Notes under the pieces: generated by a model | Databases searched by the model: none | What the model was told of the DNA's origin: nothing | The model's input: the letters and a program-made list of their open reading frames with translations, nothing else | Program-made: the position numbers and the translations under genes | In this document: piece by piece, positions 45,801 through 57,800 of the stretch | Numbering within the stretch: the first letter of the stretch is position 1 | Layout: each line of letters starts with the position of its first letter | Source: Tenrec ecaudatus | Lineage: Eukaryota; Chordata; Mammalia; Afrosoricida; Tenrecidae | Length of the DNA: 64,000 nucleotides | NCBI RefSeq assembly: GCF_050624435.1 | Contig: NC_134542.1 | Location: 8,428,497 to 8,492,496, forward strand | Reading direction: 5' to 3'

Positions 45801-48800
45801 GGCACATGAGCCTCTGGTCATGAAGAGCTTACAGTTACACACAGAGGTGTGCAGAGGGAGGGTAAGGAGTGGTAAGATGGACCATTGGTCGACTACATAG
45901 TGGATATGCATTGGGCTGTTGGCTGCAAGGTCAGAAGTTTGAAACCACCAGCTGCTCCTCAGGAGAAAGACGAGGCTCTCTGCTCCTGTAGAGTGACAGT
46001 CTCAGAAATTATCAAGGGCAGTTCTAAGAACCCTGTCCTAACGCGCCCCTATGAGTTGGCAATCAACTCGATGGCAGTGAGTTTGTTTTCTGTTCTGCTT
46101 TGTTGTTTTCTTTAAATGAGACTAAGACTAGCATACGCGTATTACTAAGAGGACTCAGTTGCAGCCAGCCACTGATTGCAGAGACACATTCAAATAGATC
46201 AAGATGACTCATCTGTAGTTCCAAAACACAATCGCCATGACTGCCTAAGCTGACCTCTCTGCCTTGAATCCTTTTATAGAAGTTTTGATCGAAAGGTCAT
46301 TAATCACAGTGGGCACCACCCAATTCCTGGAGGCTATGAGTCACACACTCTGTATCCTTCTATTCCTGATTCTCTTTCTTGCTAAAGGAGAAGATAGGTC
46401 AATGATCTTCCGCTTGCAAGCTTTTGCAGCCCTGGGTCTACCTACCCAAGAGGTAGAAGACAGGAGCAGTAATAAGTCATTAACTGGGATGTTTTGTGAA
46501 ACCATGTACTGAAACCTGCATTCCAAGACACCAGCTCCCAGGAGGTGTTTGTTTGTACATAAACAGCCTCATGAGGTACATGTTGAAAATGAAAAATGGG
46601 GAATAGCTTTCTGACAAATTAGGGTATCATAAATGTAAAAATACTCTCAATCCAATTTCACAATTATTTATAATAAATAATCCTTCTTTCTGATTTTAAG
46701 GAATCCCTGGAGGCCTGTCAAAACTTGGTCCCGGTATCCAGAGTGGTGCACAACATTCTCACCCAAATGGAACGAACATTTGACCTGTCACTTCTGATGG
46801 CCTTGTTCAGCCCAATTAACCTGCGTGAATACCCCAACCTAATGAAGAGTTTCAGGAGCTTCAAGCGCGGTAATGAGACTTGGCCAATGCTTTGGGGGGT
46901 GCAGATGCATGCGAGGTACTGCTATGTGAAAGGCTTAGCTTGTTTTCACTTTGGTGCACTATGCACCCCAAATTCCCACGCTTTGGGAAGCTGTGGGCCA
47001 GACTCTCACACAGGTGTGGCAGGAAGCATGACCCATGGCTGCCACTGACATGACTCTCTGATGAACCTCCATCAGACACAAATGCTCTGTTTTATCTGCT
47101 CCTGAATTTGGGGGAATTGTGCAGCGTAAACGATGACGGGTCTCTATGGAATACATCAGATGACAGAGAGACTCCTGTGCAATACAAAGGTGCAGACACC
47201 GGGCCTGACAGCAGGACAAGGAGAGCCAGAGAGGCAGCGATGTGGATCTGGATGAACCATAATAGGCGTCATTTCTTTGTGTGCTTACTGTGTGCCAGGC
47301 ATTATGCCAAGCACTGCCTGCGCTCATCATGTGCCTTCAAACCATGAAACCAGCCTGTGACGTTGCTACTCTTGCCATTTACAGATCAGGAAATTAGATC
47401 CCTAAGGGAACTTCCCAGGGCTGTCTGTCTGTGGAGTGACAGAGCCAGGAGACCTGATCGGGTCTCCCCGTGCCAGAGCCCAAGGTGTTAGCTACTTCCT
47501 GAATAAGGAGGAGTTGGGAGCCAGATGGCAAGCCTGAAGGCAGGAAGACAGCTAGCTGGAGAGGAAGAGGGGGCGCGGGGACAGGAGGAGAGGGCGTGAG
47601 AAAGGAATCACTGGGCATGAAGTCAGTGCAGCTGTTGAGAAAGAGCGAGATAAATAAGGGAGTAGGAAAGAGTCATGGCAGAACTGGGAAGGAAGAGGAA
47701 GGGAGAAGAGAGAAATCATTTTACATTTGAGGAAAAGTACCTTAGCCAAGTCGTGTGGTTCAAATTTCTGACATTCTCTTCAGTGGTCCATCACCATTCC
47801 TTGAGCAAAAGGGGCAGCAATAGAATGAAAAATCAATGACCCCAGTTCTACGCTCCTGGGGGAGAGAAGATCAAAATCCAGGCCTCCATTCTGTTTGAAG
47901 CTGTGTGGGGAGAATCCCCCTGCTCCAGATTTGTGATTCTGAGTCCGCAGCATCTCTAAGAGCCCAGTCTGTGCCTATGAAGGGTGGGGTAGAGTCAGAA
48001 CAATCCTAATGAAAGTCCCAGCTGACCCAGACAAAGGAAACACCAATGGCTCACATCTACTCCAGGACCTGCAAACACAGCTACCACCCCTCCCCCCACT
48101 CTCACTGATCTACCGGCTCATGGAGGGATAGCCAGCCAAAGGCATGCATTGCAGCAAAGCAATGACCTCCTGGGTGTGTTAGTCTGAATAGACTAGAGAA
48201 ACAAATACATAGACACTCGTATGGGTATAAGAAAGAGCCTTATATACAAGAGTAACTGTACATTAAGAAAACATCCCAGCTCAGTCCAGATCAAGTTCTT
48301 AAGTCCAAGATTAGCCCATATCTCCAAAACCAATCTATAAATTCCTCTCCAGATGCACGAAACACATGCAATGATGCTGAATGCAAGATCACAGGCCAGT
48401 GGGTGGGAAGTGAGTCCAGTGGCATTGTAAGCATCGCAGCCCTGGCAGGGGTCTCCACATGGTTTCTCCAGGTCAAGGGTTCTAGCTGCATCAGGGTAGG
48501 CGGCGTCTCCTCAGGGATGCCTCACAAGGAGTCAGCCTTGTCAGTAGAGAGTCTCCAAGGAAGTGAGCAGAGAGAGCATGTGTCTCAGTCTCCCAGGAGG
48601 AAATACAGGAGGTCTCAGAATTCTCAGGAGAAGCCATGCCCACACAGAGGCCTCATTGGCTATGACCCAATTGACAGACTAGACTCCACCCCTTCACTCT
48701 TAATCCTCTCAAGTCCCAAATTGACACCAGAGCATGCAACACTACACTGGGCAAACCACCCAATTCTCTGGCCTTGCCCTGGCTCTCCCTAAATTCATCC

Positions 48801-51800
48801 AGGAAGAAAGGATCTTCCCAGGTGAGAGACAGACCATGTACAAGACCTGTGTCTCCCTACTTAGGATTCCTAGACACCCAGGGCCCTGTTGTCATACTAG
48901 TTTGCTCTGTCCCACGTATTCGTTTCCATGCTCAATCCTTCCCAGAAAGATTCTGCTCACTGCCAGGAGCCCTGAGTGAGTCCCAGGGCCCAGAACAGTG
49001 CTTCAAACTACTTGAGTCTCCTAGGGCTTCTGTAACAAGTATCATCACCTGGTAGCTTGAGATAACATAAATAATGCTCTCACAGGGCTTGGGGTGAGCA
49101 TCCTGAATCCAGGGTCTTCAGCAACATGCTCTTTCTGACTCTAGAGCAGCAGTTCTCAACCTGTGGGTCACCACCCCTTTGGGGGTTGAATGGCCCTTTC
49201 ACAGGGGGGCCCGAGTCATAACAGTAGAAAAATTACAGTTATAGAGTAGCAACAAAAATGTTTTTATGGTTGGGGGGGGGAGTCAACACGACAAGAGGAA
49301 CTGTATGAAAGGGTAGTGGCATTAGGAAGGTTGAGAACCACTGCTCTAGAGGAAGGTCCTGCCCTGTCTCTCATAGCATCTGGTAGGCACCTGAGCTCCT
49401 GGGCTTGTAGATACATCAGTCCAATCTCTGCCTCCATCCTCACCTAATGCCTTTGCTTTGTGGGTTTCTCTGTGTCTTTTCTCTCTTTTCATAAAGACAC
49501 CGGCCTTATTGGCTACTGTGCCCACCCTACTCAAACCTGATCTGTTAACTACCTACATCTGCAAAGACCCTCATCTAAATGAGTTTACATTCAGAAGTTC
49601 AGACGGTAGGGCTTCAGCATACTGTCGTGGGGAACACAATTCAACCCTGCCTGGGTGACACCAACCCCTTGCCCTGGGGTCTTACAGTGTCTGCTTCCCT
49701 GGGTAGTTTACCGTCACCCTCTCTCTGCTCCCCACTCCCTGTGACCTGATGCTACTGTTCCTCCTCTTCTCAGTGGCCAGTGCCAACTTAGCATCTAAAA
49801 CCCATGATGGAGAAGACTCACAAGCGCTGTCCAGACTTCCGCCTGGCCCCGTGCAAGGTAATGCTCACTGAGGCTCACTCACCTTCGCTCACGAGGGCTG
49901 TGAAGGCCGAGCTCCCACCTGACAGCCTAGAGCCCTGTGCAAGAAGCTAGCAAAGAAAACTGGGTGACACTGAGGGAGAGCAAGGAAGATGGAGCCAGGT
50001 CACCCACTCAGGGCCGAGCAGGCTGTCAGGGCGTCTGCCATGGTCAGTGTGATGCTGTGCTGTCCAGAGCACCAGTCACCACGGAGCTGATTCCAACTCA
50101 TGGCGACCCGTGAGTGTCAGAGCAGAACTGCTCCGTAGACCGTGTGGTGCCTGTTTCTCAGAAGTAGACTGCTACTTTTCCAGGCACTTCGAGGTGGTCT
50201 CAAACCTCCAACCCTTTAGAGATCCAATGTCCCAAGAAATCACTTCCACCAACGATGGCTTGCGCTGGTCAAGCAGCTCTGTCAAAATGCAAGCCAACCA
50301 ATGATCACATACTCTCTTTAGAGTTAAAAAATAACATATGGCTCTTATTTTGATAAGTTGCTCGCACCCCACCTTGAGTCCTTTCTGTTCAACGTTAGTA
50401 TTATTATATGGCTTGTATTCTATGAGCAAAATTATTGAAATTCCGTCAATTCTCATTATTCATTCATTCCATATGTGTGAGCTTTCCTACTAGCTAACAT
50501 GTCTGTGTCATCCACACATCCCCATCCCAGCATTTCCCGGTCATTTACATACCTGTGCAGAGCAGCTGAAACTTTGAGTTGCCCGGTGCATATGTTCCCA
50601 ACTGAGCCCGAGCAAGGCTGTTTGGCTAATTGAGTGTTCATTGAGAACTTACAGAATTTACTGCCAAGGACAAGAATCCATGCGATGAGAATTAGAAATG
50701 ACAAATATTTTAAAGGTTTAGCTTCTAAAATTCGGTCACTTGTCACCCTGCCCCAAAAGCACTATTATAAAAGAGTTTTGTTATATTATATATAACATTG
50801 GTTCATTATTCATCACTGTCAAGAAAATGATATCCTAAATTCTAAGCCCCCAAGTAGGGAGAGTGGGATCATGAAGGATCCTCATCTCTCCAACACACAT
50901 TAAGCAGGAAAAAAAACAGAGTCAAGACGCTAACAACAATGAAAAGCTCCTGAGTCTCGTTTTTCCAAAGAAAATAAAACAAAACAAAAACAAATAATGT
51001 TAACAGAATTCATAAGTAACTATTTAAAAGTAAATGATCGATCGCTCCTCATTCCGTCTTGTTATTGTCTCAGGTTAATTGGCCCGTCAGTCAGTCCTCT
51101 TATCACGTCAGAAGAGCATGTCCTCTCTCTTCTCGCTCTGCTCCCTGGTTGCTGATCCTGGGATTCGTTATGATTATCCTTTCTCTTCTCAGGATCCAGT
51201 AGCAACCAAACCTTCCAAATAAAAGATAAAGAAGATTGGCAAGATCTGCCCTCGGCTTCCCCAGGCCCCGTGCAAGGTAATTTGGGTTTGAATGAGTTAA
51301 GTTCATCTGTTTTCATGTCTGGGATCTTTGTGGGACAGGTCTCGCCTCCCCCGCTGTCCACCATCATGTTGGCCCAGCTTCTGGTGGCCCCTCCAATAGT
51401 CCAGGAGTTTGAATAGGCAGGAGAACTAAGCCTCTGAGTGGAGGCGAATTCCCTAAGGAGGGAAAGGGTATGGAGTCTAGAGGAGGTTGACCTGGAGGAG
51501 GCACTGATGACCAGGGACAGGAGCCCAGACGGCCTCTGTGTGTGGACTCCACATGCCAGTGAGGTGCCTGGGAAGGGGGAGCATTCACCTTTCACGGTGG
51601 GTTTTGCCTGGAACCCAAAGAGAAGGCCATGCCATTGAGTCAGGACAGAACTGTGTTTATTCAGCTACTGAGGCTCCTTTGAGACAATGCTTTCAAAATG
51701 CAAAGCAAACCTGAGAAATCACTGTGTGTCCCCAGTAATGACTGGGTGGCACAGAATAGGGGATCCCCCATCCTCTTCTCCATCCAGACTCCAGGTACAC

Positions 51801-54800
51801 TCACTTTCCTCTTCAGTCATTTCTAGATCATTTGGGTTTTCAAAGGCAGATATGACTAAAGCTATCAGAAGAACAATAATTCATGTTTTTCTCAAAGATC
51901 CACTGCCCAGTGACCTGCTCCCAAGCAGCCTGGCATTGGAAATGGCTCACAGCATCTGCTAAACAAGAGGACCGTGGCAGCCTTACATGATAGCAAATGG
52001 GCCTTTATTAGTTACAGCTTTAAGTCTTCCCGCCTTTCTTAGTACCAAGCAGAACTTAGTATATATTCGCTGTGACCCCAACCCCTGTGAGTTATAGGGC
52101 AGAGCTGTGCTCCACAAGGGCTTTCTTGGCTGTAATTTTCCCAGAAACAGATCATGAAGCCTCTTATTTTCCCTGAACACCTCTGGGAGAGGTGTTAAGC
52201 TCAAACATGTATGTAAGCTTTAGATTAGTAGGTGAGAACAAATTGTTTGCACCCCCAGGCTCCCTTCCCCGTATCTTCATGCACTCCTGGAGCCCATGAA
52301 TATGCAAAGAACGCGGCCTCCTTCTCTAGCTCCCACGATGAACTAGTCCCAGACAGAGCGTTACAGAATACACACAGACATGTCCCGGTGGCATGTACTG
52401 ATCCTAGGGCTAAAGTATTCCTCTTCGTGGTAGCTGTGAGAATCCAGCATCACCTGGCCTTCCAGCTTCAACCCTGAGCAAGCGCTAGCAAGAGCCCTGT
52501 TCTCCTCTGCTATAGAAGAAGGGTAACTTCTTAACGTAGAACCATGCCTGGTAACTAGCTATCAGCACAGTTGGATAAGCTCCCCCGTGGAGCCAAGAAG
52601 CCTTCTGGACGGACTGATTTCCAGGCCTGCACCCATCTGCTTCTTCATGATTTTCCCCAGGACATTCTCATCACTTCTGATCCCAATTCTTTTTTATTTT
52701 GGCAGTGGTAAAGGAAGATTCTCCTGAACCGAATGTCCCCGAGGAGACTCCAAAGATAACTGACACCCCTCCAACCCAGGAAGGTGAGGGTTATCTTTCT
52801 CATAAAGTTGCTTTGTTTCTTTAATTCTCTACTCTCTGCATCTTCTTCACGTACTTTCATGAAAGTTATGGGGAAGCCAGGCAGCCTGTGTGACTCTAGG
52901 AATGTGCTCCCATCGAAAGAGGTGTTTTTCTGATGTCCTTTTGTTGCCGTTGTCTGCCTTGGACTCACCTCCCACTCAGGGGGACCTTTGTATAACAGAA
53001 GAAAGTGTTACCTGGTTGTGCAGGTACCTTTGCGTTCATTGTTATGACCATTGTGCCGTCCATTGCACTGAAATCTCCGGGGGCTTCTGAGAGCAGCTGT
53101 AGTAAGTCCTTTCTCCAACCAGAAAATGCCGCCTGAACCGGATGGCAGCATAGTCTTCACCATCACTGTCACCGCAGGGTGGGAGGCAGGATGGATGTCC
53201 ATACCTCCATTCCCACCAAGTTCCTTGCTACTCCATCTCTTCCTTTGAGTCTCAAGCACTCAAATGAAAATATCCCATCCTCACCATCCAGCGATGTCCC
53301 CAATCCTCCCCAAAAGACCTCACAGATTAACTTAGAGGGTTTGGTCAGATCAAATCCTGCAATCACCCTGATACGTGAGATCCACCCAGTCGGATGGTGT
53401 ACCAAATCCTTCATCTGCTCGTCTCTTACCACGTGTTCTCTCACCAAATCTTGGCCTTCCCTGCCCAATGACAGCCCACGGGCATAATCATCACCCTAAC
53501 TGCCTCAACTTCCCAAGAATGAATTTAAGAATCTCTGTATTGGACACCTATCATTGGAGCTTGGGTCTTCTATCATGATCACGTGACCTCCGAACCCTTC
53601 CCTCAATCCAATCCTTAGAAAAGAATTCAAAGCTATTTCACTCGCTCTGATTTCTTCCTCCTAATTTGTTCCCCGTGTGGCTGTCCTTCTATCTCATTCT
53701 AAGATCTTTCTCTTTTCCTACCTGCATCCTCCTTTTCACGCCCTCCTTGGCCATTGGTATTCTGAGCTCAGTGTTGTAGTAACCTTTTGCCCCTCGGTCT
53801 CTTCCTAGAACACGTGGGGAAGTCCTGGTGGCAGCAGTCTGACATTGCCATCGGAGTGGGTGGCTCTGTGGTTCTCACCCGGGTGATGCCTCAACACTGT
53901 CTGCAATGCCGATTCATGATTCTTCCACTTTCTGCAACGAGCCTTTCAAACCACAATCTCTTTCTCAACACATGACTTTGCCTCCTTCATAGGATGGGAA
54001 CCCTCATTCCTGCTACCAAACCTCCACGCCCCAGCAGCACCTGTCCCTGTCTTCTCCAGATCTCTCCTCTCTGAGGCAATTCTTCCACCTCGAAGGATCC
54101 TGCCTTCTCTCTTCAAAACTCAGTTTATCTCCATCTCTCTCTTAAAAGATCTTATATTTGGTCAATGCTCAAAACTCCCCACTCTCAGGTCGTAAAAGGA
54201 GCTTTTCCTTGATCTTGATCTCACCTCAGCATCTTCTCAACCAGCCTTCTAGAAATGAACAACCTAAATGTTCCCCATGCCCTCTCATCCCACTCTCTTC
54301 TATAACTTTATAGTTTCCTCTTTCCCCATGATATCGCTTGGTGGAGTAGTGGTTACCAGTTGGGCTGTGATCTTGGAAGGTCAGCAGTTCAAAACCACCA
54401 GCAGCTCCAAGGGAGAAAGATGGGGCTTTCTACTCCCATAAACAGGTATAGTCTCTGAAACCCACAAGGGTTGCTATGAGTCAGCGTTGACTCACGGCAG
54501 TGCGTGAGAAGGTCCCTAAGAATTCTGAGCAACTGCAGTTTGAAGAGGAGAAGGAAAGCCTGGACATTATCAACACAAAGGATGACAGCTCTTTCTGTGC
54601 ATAAAAACGGGTCTTTATCCTTTTGATTTCAAGGAAAGAAAAGAAAAAGAAGCGTCTTCTCAACTCCAAAGAAGAGACAGCAGAAAAAAATCCAGAAAAA
54701 AGCAACTGGAGGCTGGAGGTCTGAGACAGCTCGGATAGGACCTTGTAGCCAAGGTATGTGTGGTGGGGTGAAGTGGGGGGTGGGCGGGTGTGAGGGGTAG

Positions 54801-57800
54801 ATGGGCTTTATGCTCAATGCCTTGCAGGCCTAGCAGTTAAGTGACCTGATCGTAGGAGAGTTTAGCCAGGGTGTAAAACGTTGCCGTCTGTTTTGCTGAC
54901 TCAGCAAAGGCTTTAGAACTCTCTGCAGAGCATAGAAATGAGAGCCAACGTCTAGAAGAATAGAAATTCCAAAGCACTTAAGCCAAGAGGAGTTAAGGGA
55001 CACTGCGTGGTTCTTCTCTTTCTTTTGAAGTGTGTGTCAGGGCACTATCCCTCCTCCACACTTGTTCAATCAGTCGCTTGAGCAGCTAGCCCACGACGCT
55101 GCCCTCTGGGACAAGCACGGCATTGGGATGAGAGGAGGAACCAGCACAGCTGCTGTATACCCTCGTGTGTGGACAGGGAGGAGGTCCCGAGCACTTACTG
55201 GTGCAGATGGACGACTGAGCCTCAGCATGAGCTGCGTCTCAACATCAGGACACACCTTTTCTCACAGCCTAGGCAGGAGCACGCGGAGGCAACGCTGAAG
55301 AGGTCAAGGGTTCATTTCATGTGTGTCCCCAAACAACATCCATCGGAGCCGGAGTCAAGACCTCAAAGGAGGCGTTGTGTCTGTCAGACCTGGGAGAAGC
55401 AGACAAACAAGCCCAGAACATTACAATGTGGAAAAGCAAAAATCTCATTTTGAGGACTTCGGTGCTCCTGATCCAAGACATGATATTTTCAATCTCCTCC
55501 CACTTATGTGAAAGTTGGGCAATGAAAATGAAACACACTAGTGGAATCCAAGAGAAAAGCTTCGTGGACTATTTGCTCGAGTTACAGATTCAATAAGTAA
55601 GAATTGATACTTTTCTTTTTTCCTTTTGTTTCTTTTTTTGCAAATCATTTTATTGGGGGCTCCTATCACATTCCATCCATCCATCCATCCATCCATCCAT
55701 CCATCCATCCATCCATCCATCCATCCATCCATTGTGTTAAGCACATTTGTACATCTGTTGCCATCATCATTCTCAGAAACATTTTCTTTCTACTTGAGCC
55801 CTTGGTATCAGCTCATCTCTCCCCCACACCCCCCTGACCGAACCCTTGATAGTTTATAAATTATTGTTATTTTTTTAAACCATTTTGGTTGCAGGTGCTC
55901 CTGGAGAGGACCATTCTCTGGATTTAGGTATCTGCTGAGAGGGTGGAGCTAAGGAGGTGGGAAGGAAGGAGATTACTAATAGGAGAAAAGGAAGTTATCT
56001 GTAGAATTTATTTTAAATTTTTCATAAATTACTTTTTTTGAACCCAGGGGCAGCCTCACTGACTGGTGGGATCCAAGAGAAGCGACAAGTCGTGGATCAC
56101 ATGACTCAAATGAAGGACAATCCAACCAATCAATCAAAGACCATGACAAGAGCCCAAAAGACCAAGACTGACTGTGTCCGAACACCTGAGCCAGAGGGTA
56201 AGCCTGACGTTGGAATCTGCCACGGAAAGGTCTCCATGTGGGAGGAGCTCTCGTGGGGTGGGAGAGAGGTGGGAAACGATGTAGAAGGAGGGAAACGTGC
56301 ACAGAAAGAAGGGGAGGTGAGACAAGAGGGCAGGGAGGGACATGCTGGTTACTCAATAAACAAGGTACGCTCAGGACTAATGGTGCTTACTTACTAGTGT
56401 GCTGTGAACAATTTCACTTGGGTTTTACCATGTAAAACTGTGATACCCAGGTAAAGGTGTCCACAACGCCTTAGTGAGAAAGTCTGATTAAGTCCATGGT
56501 GCATTGCTTGCTGTAAACTGGCCTGTGATGTGCTTGCTGGTGAATCTAGCCTCACAAGAGGGACCGGGAGGGCACAGACCTGTTTGTCGGAGAAGGGGGT
56601 GGAAAACCAGGTGTGTTCCCAGGGGACTGTTGGTCTCAGCCAGGGCCTTGGGCAGCACTTCTCAAGCCTTTGGAGCTCATGACCCCTTTCCACCACAAAA
56701 AACCATCGAGACCCCAAAGAGCTTTGGTTTATAGTGTTTATCCAGTCTCACATTTGAGCTGCCCCGTTGTTATGTTGACAAACGTGCATATTGAGTGGGT
56801 CCCTTGCTCGTGCAAATGTGTGCCCATGATATCAGGCTTCACTGCTGGCTAAGCGTGGCTGATGCAGATGCCATGGTCCCACCAGTAGTTGAACACCTGA
56901 TAGCTAGCCCCAAGTTGGTACTGAGACCCCACCCACCCTCCACAGGAGAAAGAGGTGGCAGGCTGCTTTCATAAGTATTTCAGCATGAAAATCCCTCTGA
57001 GGCAGTCCCTTCCTGTCTTACTGGGGCTCCGTGCGTCAGAATGAACTCGATGGCCGTGGGGGGGGGGGGGGGTGGACTGTGAGCTCACACAGCTCAAGTC
57101 CAGTCTCTCTGAACCACCGTGAGAGTTTCCTAGGCAGCACAGTGCTTTAGAGTCGCTCTGGGTTTTAGTGCTAGTTTTTGTATTGTCACATTAAAAGCTG
57201 CATATTTGAGTACAGCAGTCCTTGACTGCTCCATCAAGGATGTTCCTCAGTGAAACTGGCTTTTCAAAACCTAAAAGGAGCAAGCAGGGAAACCACGGTG
57301 ACATGTCCCAGGTTTGGGGCCGCTGCTCTGACTGGCAGTAAGGCACCCATAGCTGGCCTGCCATAGCGTTGACTCCAACAGTTCAAAATTAACTCGGTGA
57401 CAAAAGAAAAGACCAGGCCTGTCTGACACGAGAATGGAGATTGTTCAGACCTTGGGGTCTTCCTGAAATGGTTTCAAGGGTCTGGAGGGGTCACTTTGAG
57501 AGCCGGTGGTCCAAGAGTTCTGCTCATGGAGGGGTCACTTTGAGAGCCAGTGGTCTAAGAACTCTGCTGACTGCTCCCTCTTGAGACCCTGCTGCACCCC
57601 TGCCCTGAGTGAGAGGCAGAGCCAGGGACCGAGACTCTTGCTCAGGAGGGTTTCCTTGGAATCTCAGCAAGACCTGGAAGTCCAGGCTCCAGTTTCAATC
57701 CTTCCAAGATCTCTGGAAACTCCCCACAAGATGTGCTGGAGGCGTTTGCTGGGTTCTGAATGGACTGATGTTTCTTTTTCACAGAGACCAATGCCAACAA

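Larger units (their letters stand above)
42829..46700 (+). other. SP110 intron with AfroSINEs and a chimeric LTR
   Basis: It holds a reversed AfroSINE (43376-43484), a chimeric A/B LTR (43570-44080), a short LTR-B-like fragment (45251-45300), decayed L1-like sequence (about 45300-45760) and an AfroSINE (45886-46105). The rest (44081-45250 and 46106-46700) is unclassified. Confidence 0.7.
46870..49773 (+). other. SP110 intron with MIR, LTR-A, MLT1-like LTR and SPIN
   Basis: Besides the annotated repeats, 46870-47270, 47490-48170 and 48752-49010 show nothing recognised. This is where an exon matching human exon 4 should lie if it still exists; none could be found. Confidence 0.6.

Noticed and set aside
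47781..47840. Possible SP110 exon 4 after the acceptor-like ctcttcag near 47780
   Set aside because: In phase 1 the reading meets a stop after 18 codons before any donor, and the residues do not resemble SP110.
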